Source of the DNA: Pollutiaquabacter aromativorans
Lineage (GTDB): Bacteria; Bacteroidota; Bacteroidia; AKYH767-A; 2013-40CM-41-45
Assembly: GCA_049177215.1 (NCBI GenBank)
Contig: CP185379.1
Span: forward strand, 930,001 to 994,000
Length of the DNA: 64,000 nucleotides
Reading direction: 5' to 3'
Below the pieces are notes generated by a model. It ran no database searches. It was not told the DNA's origin and saw only the letters and a program-made list of their open reading frames with translations. A program made the translations under genes and the position numbers. How positions within the stretch are numbered: position 1 is the first letter of the stretch; each line of letters opens with the position of its first letter. This document shows, one piece after another, positions 1 through 7,703 of the stretch.

Positions 1-2
1 CG

Positions 3-416
3 GATTCTTCCGGCACCCTGAACCCGACGCATACCTATGCTACCCAGGGCTGGTTCAACGTCTGCGCCTGTGTGGTGATCGGTACCGATACGTTCTGTGA
101 TTGCGACAGCGTGTACGCGTTCCGTCTTGGTACGGGTATCGCTGAAGGTCCGGTCCGCAACGGTTCGCTCCAGAATGCTCCGAACCCCTTCGGACAGGCC
201 ACCGATATCCAGTACACCCTCGACCGCCAGGCCGATGTGACCCTGGAAGTCATGGACCTGACCGGTCGTCGCGTAGAACTGCTCGACAGCGGTTCCCGTC
301 AGCCGGGTGAGCACCGCCTGCGCTTCGACGCCGCCGCGCTCGCACCGGGTCTCTACATTCTCCACCTCGACGCCGACGGTCAGTCCGTAACGCGCAAAGT
401 GGCGATCCAGCGATGA
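3..416 (+). CDS. T9SS-exported protein, C-terminal part (5' end outside window)
   Basis: The open frame runs in from the left edge and ends at a TGA at 414-416. The first ~40 residues look like the end of a PKD/Ig-like domain (HTYATQGWFNVCACVV). The last ~85 residues are a type A T9SS sorting domain: NAPNPFGQ (the usual YPNPF-like start), then VTLEVMDLTGRRV, a PGEHRL turn, LAPGLYILHL and a basic end KVAIQR. Such tails direct secretion through the Por machinery and are removed at the cell surface. The function of the missing N-terminal part cannot be read here. A strong terminator follows about 40 bases after the stop. Confidence 0.9.
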   Translation, partial: DSSGTLNPTHTYATQGWFNVCACVVIGTDTFCDCDSVYAFRLGTGIAEGPVRNGSLQNAPNPFGQATDIQYTLDRQADVTLEVMDLTGRRVELLDSGSRQPGEHRLRFDAAALAPGLYILHLDADGQSVTRKVAIQR

Positions 417-453
417 TGCTCCATTAGTTAGTGTTTGTTCCTGTTTCAATGCA

Positions 454-488
454 CCGCCCGGGGGAGTTTTCTCCGGGCGGGTTTTTTT
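454..488 (+). terminator. Rho-independent terminator
   Basis: A GC-rich stem (ccgcccgg..gag / ctccgggcgg) with a TTTT loop is followed by seven T residues at 482-488. It closes the T9SS gene that ends at 416. Confidence 0.85.
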
Positions 489-490
489 AG

Positions 491-722
491 TGAACAGTGA
501 ATAGTAAACAGTGAACAGTAAACAGTAAATAGTGAATCCTGCCCGCCGGAGCTTTAGTGTAGGCGGAGCGAGTAGCGAATAGCGAATAGCGAACAGCGAA
601 TAGTGAATCTTGCCCGCCGTAGCTTTAGTGTAGGCGGAGAGTGAACAGTGAACAGTAAACAGTAAACAGTAAATCCTGCCCGCCGTAGCTTTAGTGTAGG
701 CGGGAGTGAAAAGTAAATAGTT
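491..722. repeat. Heptanucleotide-period tract with three ~29-bp palindromic elements
   Basis: From 491 the sequence reads in exact 7-base units (tgaacag, tgaatag, taaacag and so on; later gcgaata). The tract is interrupted three times by a ~29-bp element of the form cctgcccgccg.agctttagtg + taggcgg (538-566, 609-637, 675-703). No coding potential is convincing. It fills most of the 426-base gap between convergent genes; 723-842 shows nothing recognisable. Confidence 0.75.
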
Positions 723-842
723 ATTTCTTGGTGCCAATCACTAATCACTCATTTCGAATAATAAGTTTACAGTCGATACTCTCGTTCTTGCTACTGAGGA
801 AGGGAGCGAATTATGCTGAGGATGAATGGTCTGTTGCTGACT

Positions 843-1427
843 TTATTTGGGGGCGACGGGTGATTTATTGGTAGTGAAATGGACGGTCTTGATAGCATAT
901 TTCCCCATCCGTTCACTGATCTTGATACCTTGACGATCGTATTCCTTCCAGATGGGCATTAGGGCATTTAATTGTGCTTCGGTTTCTATGAGGAATTTTA
1001 GTTGAATGATTTGATTCGTTTTTAGCTGGAGGGTCAACTGAGCGAGTCCGTTATGGATGATATCATAACTTGAGAATTGGCGACCCTGTATGTAATTGTA
1101 CTGAAGTTGCAACTCGGAAATGTCGGCCGAATGCAACAGGTTGCCGGAGCCGTCTTTTATCCACTTTAGGGCGGTCGTACTGAATGTCAATTCACCGCAT
1201 GCATCCCCTGCTTGTGCATAGTCGCCTAGGAATTTCCGAATCGACGGTCTGCCTGCCCACGCCAAAACGAGCATGGTGAGTGCTGTGACGAGCGGATGTA
1301 CATTCCATACCCTGATCATCGCCACGGAGAGTCCGACGATCGCCAGCGATGTAACCAAAATGGTCGCAAATCCTTCCTTCTCAGTGATCGCTTTGTCGTC
1401 GCGGATAAGTTTGAAAGAGGCGGACAT
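843..1427 (-). CDS. Two-TM protein with PH-like soluble domain, unknown function
   Basis: 194 residues, ATG start. Residues ~20-40 and ~44-60 are two hydrophobic segments (ATILVTSLAIVGLSVAMI; VTALTMLVLAWAG). The remaining ~130 residues are a beta-rich soluble region ending in an amphipathic helix (AQLNALMPIWKEYDRQG), the outline of a bacterial PH-like domain. I do not recognise a named family. The layout resembles the cassette protein at 7183-7686, which also has two TMs followed by a PH-like tail. It is convergent with the preceding T9SS gene and is separated from the next minus-strand gene by repeat tracts. Confidence 0.7.
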   Translation of the reverse strand: MSASFKLIRDDKAITEKEGFATILVTSLAIVGLSVAMIRVWNVHPLVTALTMLVLAWAGRPSIRKFLGDYAQAGDACGELTFSTTALKWIKDGSGNLLHSADISELQLQYNYIQGRQFSSYDIIHNGLAQLTLQLKTNQIIQLKFLIETEAQLNALMPIWKEYDRQGIKISERMGKYAIKTVHFTTNKSPVAPK

Positions 1428-1446
1428 GGCGAACGGGAGACTGGAA

Positions 1447-1538
1447 AGTGGTAATTGGTAATTGGTGATTCGTAATTCGTAATTAGTAATTAGTAATTAG
1501 TAATTGACAACCTTCAACCTTCAACTTTCAACCTTCAA
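1447..1538. repeat. Two abutting heptanucleotide tracts (GGTAATT-type, CAACCTT-type)
   Basis: 1450-1506 consists of 7-base units ggtaatt/cgtaatt/agtaatt. 1508-1538 switches to units caacctt/caacttt without losing the 7-base period. It lies directly 3' of the minus-strand gene ending at 1539. Confidence 0.75.
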
Positions 1539-1952
1539 CTATTTCTCCGCCGCCTTGGTGAGTACCACAAGCAAACCTTCTGCTGACTCGAGGATGTATT
1601 GGTCGTTGTGGATAAAGACACGGAAGAAATAGTTCTTTTCCAAAAAGCGAAACCGGATGGAGTGGTCGTTGGTGTCACGGGTATAGGGTACTGTGGTGAT
1701 CTTTCCGTGTTGATTCAGGGTCAGGGAGTCGGTTCCGAAGTCGAGTTGTACTCCCTTGATCATCGACGTGTTCTTGTCATTGGAAAAGCTCATAAAGGAG
1801 CATAACTCACAATGTCGAAAACTCGCTTTGTTCATCACTTCCATCGGACATTCAGCCCGATACTTCCCGCGCAGGTAGAGTTGGTTGATGTCCTGGCCGA
1901 AGGAGGTAAGCGAGAGCAGGAGTAGGGCGAAGAGGAGGGAAGGGAGTTTCAT
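1539..1952 (-). CDS. Small secreted protein, unknown function
   Basis: 137 residues. A clear Sec signal peptide (MKLPSLLFALLLLSLTSFGQ) has the FGQ cleavage context typical of Bacteroidota. The mature part has four cysteines, three of them close together (CPMEV...FRHCELCSF), suggesting disulfides, followed by a short beta-rich region (VQLDFGTDSLTLN; YFFRVFIHNDQYILES) of lipocalin-like or calycin-like appearance. No named family is recognised. It is probably periplasmic or exported. The gene is flanked on both sides by heptamer repeat tracts. Confidence 0.75.
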   Translation of the reverse strand: MKLPSLLFALLLLSLTSFGQDINQLYLRGKYRAECPMEVMNKASFRHCELCSFMSFSNDKNTSMIKGVQLDFGTDSLTLNQHGKITTVPYTRDTNDHSIRFRFLEKNYFFRVFIHNDQYILESAEGLLVVLTKAAEK

Positions 1953-1959
1953 GTTTGTG

Positions 1960-2132
1960 GGATGTTGAAAGTTGATTGCTGGTAGTGGGTTGATGGTTGA
2001 ATGTTGAAGGTTGAAAGTTGATAGCTGGTAGTGGGTTGAAGGTTGAATGTTGAAGGTTGAAAGTTGAATTATTTGGGTCTAAGCCCCCAGTTATTAATTA
2101 CTAATTTCTAATTACCAGTTACTAATTACCAA
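1960..2132. repeat. Heptanucleotide tracts (GTTGAAG-type, then ATTACCA-type)
   Basis: 1962-2067 holds units gttgaaa/gttgaag/gttgaat in two near copies of a longer block containing gctggtagtggg. 2090-2152 holds units attacta/attacca/gttacca and runs into the 3' end of the kelch gene. Confidence 0.7.
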
Positions 2133-3826
2133 TTACCAGTTACCAGTTCCAACCACCAACCTCTCCACCCGCTTCCCCGCTGATCCACTGAACTGCAGCA
2201 GGTAGATACCCGGCGCCAGTGAATTCAGCTCAAGTTCGGTATCGCGTTGCAGGCTTTTATGGAGGAGGGTTTTGCCTTGCAGATCCTGGAGGTCGACCGT
2301 GTTGTAGGGCGTTGCGTCGGACTGTTGAATGGTCACCCGGTCATGTGCGGGGTTGGGGTAGAGGACTATCTCTGCTGTCGCATTCGAGGCTTCGTCGATG
2401 CCGGCGAGCAGGAGGCAGGCCGGATCGGGTTCGTAGCTCCAGAGGTCGTTCATCACGGCCTGGATGCCGGTACCGTTCCGGAGGCACAGGCCGCCGAACA
2501 GGTAGAAGCGCCCGTTCCGGTCCTTGAAGCTGGCCGTTCCGCAGCGCGAGCCGGGATGGCTGTTGATGTCGGGTTGGCCGAGTACGCCAAAGCGCCGGGC
2601 GATATTGAGGGAGTTGGCCGGATCGGGTAAGGGTGATTCCACCAGCATCCACTGTTTCCGGGCCATGACGAAACACCAGAGCAGCGACTGGTAGTAATAG
2701 TAGGCGTTGTTGGGGTTTTCGTAGATACCGCCGTACTTCCAGAGGTTACCGTCGGCATCGGTCCAGGCAGCGCGGGCTTCGATGACGTTGCCCGGGGTCA
2801 CGGAATCGGCAGGCTGGCAGAGCGGACCGATATGGTCCACATCCGAAATGACATCGTCGCCCGCGTACCAGGCCCACTCGTTGGTCTGCGGATCGTAGCA
2901 CCAGAGGTCGTTGAGGAAGTCGGTGTACACCAGTCCTTCGCTGGCGCCTCCGAGGAGCCAGAACCTTCCGTCGTTACCCGTCCAGGAGGTGTGCGCGAAG
3001 CGCTGTCCCGGGAGGTTCTGACTGTCGAAGACGCCGCGCGTTCCGTAGAGCGGGTTCCCGAAGTTCGTACCGCCCGACATCCAGGTCCATTCGCTGGTCT
3101 GCGGGTTGAAGCGCCAGAGTACATAATCCGGGTAGAATTCCACACCGCCTCCATAGAACCAGAAATTGTTGTCCGGATCGGTCCAGGCGTCGGAGCATTC
3201 GGCGATCTGACCGGGCAGGTTGAGGGTCGAGGGCACTCCGCGCGTTCCCAGTACCCGCGCTCCGGGCAGGGAGTCGCCGGCCATCCAGGTCCACTCGTTG
3301 GTTTGGATGTCGTACTTCCAGACGTCCGACATGTACCGGAACGGGAAGGAGCCGGTCCGTTGCCTGGCATACCCGCCGAACATCCAGAGGTTGCCGCTGG
3401 TATCGGTCCAGGCCGGACAACCGAGTCCGCGCGCGCCGGGTGAGTTGGTTGGCGAAGCGGAGACGCCCTTGCTGCCAAACACTGGGCGGCTGGTCGACCA
3501 GTCCGCTGTCGCCTTTCATCCAGGTCCACATCCGCGTGTCGGGATCGAACCGCCACAGTTCGGAAAGGTAATGCGAGTTGACGTCCTTCCCGCCGTACAG
3601 CCAGAACTTTCCCGTCCTTACCGGTCCAGAAGACCGGAGCATACACCCCGGCGGGGAGATTGCTGCTGTCGGCTACACCGCGGATGCCGTAGCGGGCGGG
3701 CACATTGTAAGCCGAATCACCGTGCACCCAGGTCCAGAGGCCGGGTTGCCCGGAGGTATCAGTCGGTCGGGCGCAAACAAAACACAGCAGCGCAAAGCCA
3801 GCAAGCAGGAAACGGGTAGGGGACAC
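2133..3826 (-). pseudogene. Kelch-repeat T9SS protein, interrupted by two frameshifts
   Basis: Read across two shifts this gives a ~563-residue protein: signal peptide (MSPTRFLLAGFALLCFVCA), six kelch-type blades each with a GG hallmark (FWLYGGK, LWMFGGY, FWFYGGG, FWLLGGA, LWKYGGI, FYLFGGL) spaced about 60-80 residues apart, and a T9SS type A tail (VLYPNPAHDRV...LAPGIYLLQF). It is an exported beta-propeller, probably a binding protein. The frame breaks at 3608-3610 (AAA on the coding strand where AA restores WTGKDGKFWLYGG) and at 3484-3486 (CCC where CC restores QPPVFGSKG). The rest is well conserved, so sequencing error is as likely as real decay. An intact 449-residue frame covers 2133-3482. 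Confidence 0.75.
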
Positions 3827-3892
3827 GGTGGTGGTGGTTGGTCATTCCAATGTAGTGAAAACCGGATGCTGGACGAAATTGGTTATTTAGCG

Positions 3893-4060
3893 AATAGCCA
3901 ATAGCGAATAGCGAATAGTGAGTAGTGAACCGTAAACAGTAAATAGCGAATAGCGAATTGAGCCGAGCTTGCTCCACGTCCCACGTCAGTTTAACCCTCG
4001 TCCCTCGTCCCTCGTCCCACGTCCCTCGCTTATGTTCCTTGCTCTACGTCCCTCGCATCT
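3893..4060. repeat. Heptanucleotide tracts (AGCGAAT-type and CCTCGTC-type)
   Basis: 3893-3957 has units agcgaat/agtgaac/agtaaat. 3993-4050 has units cctcgtc/ccacgtc. This gap lies between the start of the kelch gene and the end of the beta-barrel gene. No gene or terminator is seen. Confidence 0.7.
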
Positions 4061-4081
4061 CTTCCCACCCGGCTCGTTCAA

Positions 4082-4852
4082 TTATTTTAGCGCGTAATAG
4101 CAAGTGATGTTCATCCCTGCGTTCCACAGGTAGGCTGTAATCGGTGCGTCAATGATTGCGAGTAAGCCATAGCGGAACGTAGGTTCTGCTCTCAGGTTGA
4201 GTTTGTTGCTAATGCTGTAATCCAAACCGGCACTTATTGTAGGAGATACATTCAAGGATTTGAAATCGTATTCCTGGTCATAGGTTTCGCGTTTGGTATT
4301 TCCATCCTCATATTCTGAAACGCTTGTCAGCGTAGCTTTGAGCAGGATATTGGTTGTCACGCCAACGCTTGCAACAAAGCGAACCTTCTTAGTTCCCAAA
4401 TAAAAAATGGCTCGAGCAGGCACGTCCAGATAGATGAAATTATAGCGGTATTTTGCTTCGACCGGCACTTGCCCGGTGGGAGTGGAATAAACAATGCCAT
4501 TACCCGAACCTATCAGATCTCCAAAAGACAAGTCGGACATTTTATACGTGTAACCTTTGTTTGAATATTGTACGCCTAATTCAATTCCGAATCTCTGCGA
4601 AAAGTTATAACAAGCGTTTAGGCCGGCTGTGTAACCGATCTTGTATTCTTCGCTGCTATTGCGTATGTCAAATACTGTTGAAGCCATAGCATTTCCACCA
4701 TTGTTTTTCAATGTTCGATAACAATAGTCAGGTGAGCTATTTACGCCGAACATCATTCGCTTGAATTCCGTTGCCCCCTTCGTTTTCAAAGTGTCTTGCC
4801 CGAAAGCAGCGAGCGAAATGATGGATGCAAGTAGGGTAGTCAGTCGTTTCAT
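4082..4852 (-). CDS. Outer-membrane beta-barrel protein (PorT/OMP_b-brl type)
   Basis: 256 residues with a signal peptide (MKRLTTLLASIISLAAFGQ). The mature part shows alternating amphipathic beta strands with glycines at the turns (YKIGYTAGLNACYNFSQ; FGIELGVQYSNKGYTY; YNFIYLDVPARAIFYLG; SPTISAGLDYSISNKLNLR), a pattern seen in the 8-10 strand barrel families common in Bacteroidota. The final strand ends in an aromatic-rich segment (NITCYYALK). The ligand or role is unknown. It marks the left border of the AT-rich accessory block. Confidence 0.8.
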   Translation of the reverse strand: MKRLTTLLASIISLAAFGQDTLKTKGATEFKRMMFGVNSSPDYCYRTLKNNGGNAMASTVFDIRNSSEEYKIGYTAGLNACYNFSQRFGIELGVQYSNKGYTYKMSDLSFGDLIGSGNGIVYSTPTGQVPVEAKYRYNFIYLDVPARAIFYLGTKKVRFVASVGVTTNILLKATLTSVSEYEDGNTKRETYDQEYDFKSLNVSPTISAGLDYSISNKLNLRAEPTFRYGLLAIIDAPITAYLWNAGMNITCYYALK

Positions 4853-5356
4853 TTTACTTCAGCAATTTCTCGCAAATAGTATCAACGTAGCTGATGATCC
4901 GATCGGAGTGTATGAATGACGCACAAAGGCTTCGGGCCTTGGGTACGGCCAGGGGCTAGGTGCATGGTAGAAGGTATGGCATGACAATTACAATATAGTC
5001 TAAACCAGCACCTAACCCAAATTAAGCATACGCGGCGGGTAAAAATCGCAATTTCGGTTGCCTGAGGTTTGAAAAATGAAGTCGATGTTAGGTAAGGGCG
5101 GAGCATCGGGTGGAATGCGCGCTGAAGCGGCTGTTCATGGATCTACTGCCGAAGGCGCCTAACATTCCACCCGGCATCTGTGGGATTGAACTTTCCGCCG
5201 AGCGGGGAACATCTTTATGACTTCATTGTTGAAACATCGACCGCCAAATCCGGCGAACATCCTGCCTCTTAGGGACTCATCCTGATCGTCCCCCATCCAT
5301 ACCTGCCTTATTCAATCCCCATAGTCACCTGCACGGCGCCGCGATAGCGGGGTTCC
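4853..5356. other. Non-coding stretch with inverted repeats and attC-like core boxes
   Basis: No credible gene. Visible structure: a near inverted repeat GGGCTAGGTGC (from ~4955) / GCACCTAACCC (~5012-5022); a perfect integron-type core pair ACCTAAC (~5014-5020) ... GTTAGGT (~5084-5090); and a perfect 11-bp inverted repeat CGGGTGGAATG (5107-5117) / CATTCCACCCG (5163-5173) next to GCCTAAC. These may be decayed cassette sites at the left end of the array. The interiors do not fold as well as the sites further right. Confidence 0.45.
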
Positions 5357-5414
5357 GTGCAACAGCGGCTTCATTGTCCGTCCTGCGGACGCAACGAAGC
5401 CTTGGCTGTTAGCG
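5357..5414. other. Short attC-like palindrome
   Basis: 58 bases from GTGCAAC to GTTAGCG. The arms pair as AACAGC/GCTGTT, then GGCTTC/GAAGCC, TTG/CAA and TCCG/CGGA around a small loop. Three bases (CAA on the paired reading) bulge on one side only, as expected for the unpaired central spacer and extrahelical bases of integron attC sites. It lies 19 bases beyond the stop codon of the reverse transcriptase gene, the position an attC has in a cassette. Confidence 0.6.
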
Positions 5415-5432
5415 GCTGCCCTACTTCTCGCA

Positions 5433-6963
5433 TCAAGGTTTCTCATTCGGAAATATTGCTAAATGTTTAATCAAAGGAGTATTTTTTCCTGACTTTTTGA
5501 TTGTCGCATAGAGGTCAGAGTCAGGGTCAACAAAAAATGTTTGGCTGTTTGACTTCATTGCTTGAAGCAGTTCGGATTTTATTTTCCCTTTCCACTTGAA
5601 AGAGAATAGTCCGTTTGACTTGACAAAATATGTAAGCCACAAAAGGTCATATTGGTTGTCAGTTGCGTTTTGCATTTTGTCTAAAAATATTTTCTCAATA
5701 GATGCCGTCATTCGTTTGATTGCGGCTTTGTCCTTTTTGAATTGCTCAAACAGTAATTCAATGATTGCAAGTATTTGAGGAAATGATTTTGCTCTTCGTT
5801 CTTTCAATAGCAAGAGCAAACTGAATGTTTTTAAAACATCTTTGTCTTTGATTTTAAGTTTGAGTTTGTATTCCTTAGTTGTGAGTTCGCTTAGAAATTT
5901 ATCAATCACTCCTGTGCTCGCTGTTGTTGCGGTCGATTTCGCAGAACTGCAAGCAAAGTGTTCTCAAATCTTTTATAAACTATTTTTCTTTTGTAGCGAA
6001 GTGTAAACTTGTGATAGTCCGCAGTCCACTGTCTGAATAAACCTTCTGGTAGTTCTCGGATGTCAGATTTGCCTTCGTTCAAATTGAGATTGAATTGTCT
6101 CATGTGCGATTGCAAAACTTTAATTATGGTTTCAGCATCTGTCTTTGAATTACATAAAAAACGATATCGTCTTTGAACCGAACACCGATGAAATTGATGT
6201 CCTTTTTCTTTAACTCTTTTGATGCTTCTCTGTCAACTGCTGCAAGAATGATGTCTGAAACCAAATCCGAGATTGCTGGTCCAATTGGAAGTCCGTTTGT
6301 GCAACCGTCATTTGCACTTTGAAATAGTTTGTCAAGTTTAGAACCTAAAAGAGTGAATTTGTTTCGGTCTTTTCTCGCATCATTTTTGCCATGCAAAGCC
6401 CATGAAATACTGTGAGTGTAAATGGAAGGGTAAAAGTTTTTTATGTCGGTTTTGACTATGTATTTGAACTGATGTCCTTCAGCAACCAAATCATTCTCCG
6501 CCATCTCAATGAATTCATAAATCATCCTTCCTGCTCGCAAGTCGCCAAGTTCTGTTTCGCTTTTTGCTGTGATTGGAATTGGGAAACTGTAAGAAAATAT
6601 TTTTATGTCTTTGTGAAACAAGTGGTCAATGACAAGTTTCCATTCATTTTTTAAATGCCAAACAATGTCATGGTAAATTTTCGGATGAATGATACCGAAT
6701 GTTCTTTCGGTCAATTGTGATTTTGGAAATGAAACTGTAATCAGGTCTTTAGTATCAACTTTGTATTCAGTTCGAGTCTTGGTTGTCTTGACTTTGAAAT
6801 GAGCAGAACGCTTGAGTTTAAACTCCTCAACTTTGAAGCAAGGCGGTAATACATATTGCTCTGCATAGTATCCTTCCTTTAGCAACCAGTCAGCAATCTT
6901 CTTTTCACCAACCAAAGAGATTAGTCGTTTCGTTTCTTTAAAATGCTCTTGTAGAAGTGTCAT
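5433..6963 (-). pseudogene. Abi/DRT-like reverse transcriptase, broken by two one-base shifts
   Basis: Three successive frames (6963-6124, 6115-5906, 5909-5433) join into one ~510-residue protein. The RT palm is clear: VKTDIKNFYPSIYTHSISWA (metal Asp ~173), GLPIGPAISDLVSDIILA, and FKDDI at ~263-267 as the YxDD box. The next frame continues naturally (TDAETIIKVLQSHMRQFNLN...), and the last ~250 residues are helical and lysine-rich, like the helical repeat domain of Abi and UG/DRT defence RTs. Adding one A near 6150 and one near 5938 restores the frame. There is no group II intron maturase domain and no retron ncRNA that I can see. The gene is AT-rich and bounded by attC-like sites at 5414 and 7018. 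The exact DRT class is not assignable by eye. Confidence 0.75.
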
Positions 6964-7017
6964 TGTTTGTTCGTTTCTTGCAGTCAGTTTCAGGTTAGCA
7001 CTGCCGCCAAAGGGTTA

Positions 7018-7150
7018 CCGCTAACGTTTTGCAGATTTGCGATGGGCGGGATTTTTACCACTGAACTTTATGCGGAGCACAAAACTTTCGGCTACCACAA
7101 AACTGTCTGCGGAGCACGAAACCCCGCCTATTGCAAATGTGCTGTTACCT
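7018..7150. other. attC-like palindromic cassette site (long type)
   Basis: 133 bases from CCGCTAAC to GTTACCT. Outer arms are TAACG...GC / GC..GTTA; the main stem is ATTTGCgATggGCGGG / CCCGCCtATtGCAAAT with mismatches. The ~80-base loop holds repeated GGAGCAC/AAAACT words. It separates the RT gene (start 6963) from the next gene (stop 7183) and shares its design with the sites at 9364-9493, 10744-10875 and 13429-13555. A further GTTAGCA at 6994 suggests a composite or reshuffled boundary. Confidence 0.6.
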
Positions 7151-7182
7151 GTAGTGCTTTCTACTGTCGTCATAAGTTAAAG

Positions 7183-7686
7183 CTATTTGTCAAAACGAAA
7201 ATGTATTGGTCTAAATGGGAACCAAGATGTTTCTTCTCCAAAATAATTTATATTCTCGTCATTAAGAAATTTCACAAATGGTTTTAATGATTGTAAATTG
7301 AACTCCGTTAACTCAACTTTAGAGTTGTCTTTTAGGTATAACAATATTCCTGGATAATCTTTTGCCCTTGTCCACAGTTTTGTCTTACTGAAACCTTTTA
7401 TGTCGCTAATTGAATAGGTTGTGTTTCCTGATAATATTGAATAAGTATAAAATTGTCGTTCGTTATTGATAATAGTAAGAGTAATTGGCTTTAACAGTAG
7501 ACCTACAAAAAGAAAGCTTGCCATAAGAATTACAAAAGTCAGAAAGAAAACTAATAGAAGTAGATGAAATGTGTCCACGTCTCTGGTTAAAGTATTTTGA
7601 ATCGGTTTCATAAAAAGCCAAATCAAAGGCACAATAAATATTATGCGTCCCCAAAAGGTAAATTTATTCTTTGTAATTGTCGTCAT
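7183..7686 (-). CDS. Two-TM protein with PH-like tail (cassette gene)
   Basis: I chose the ATG at 7684-7686 (MTTITKNKFTFWGRI), giving 167 residues. The longer open frame upstream enters the IS and is not credible. Two membrane segments lie at ~12-27 (WGRIIFIVPLIWLFM) and ~43-66 (LLLLVFFLTFVILMASFLFV), followed by a ~95-residue beta-rich domain (ITLTIINNERQFYTYSIL ... GILLYLKDNSKVELTEF) resembling a bacterial PH-like fold. Function unknown. The start codon lies only ~10 bases from the GGTAACG end of the next palindromic site, a spacing typical of integron cassettes. The gene is AT-rich compared with the core genes. Confidence 0.7.
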   Translation of the reverse strand: MTTITKNKFTFWGRIIFIVPLIWLFMKPIQNTLTRDVDTFHLLLLVFFLTFVILMASFLFVGLLLKPITLTIINNERQFYTYSILSGNTTYSISDIKGFSKTKLWTRAKDYPGILLYLKDNSKVELTEFNLQSLKPFVKFLNDENINYFGEETSWFPFRPIHFRFDK

Positions 7687-7703
7687 AGCATTACAGGTAA
7701 CGT

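Noticed and set aside
490..722. CRISPR array
   Set aside because: Units are 7 bases long and contiguous; the ~29-bp elements are not separated by uniform unique spacers and no cas genes are present.
2219..3826. Several long open frames on both strands across the kelch gene
   Set aside because: They are shadows of the GC-rich, Gly/Trp-rich kelch gene; none has family-like sequence, and the kelch reading is supported by blade motifs and a T9SS tail.
4882..5106. 74-codon minus-strand frame in the gap left of the array
   Set aside because: No start context, no homology-like features; it overlaps the inverted repeats and core boxes, which explain the sequence better.
5433..7018. Retron or group II intron
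   Set aside because: No msr/msd-like fold or maturase/endonuclease domain is visible, and the flanks are cassette-type palindromes rather than intron domains V/VI.
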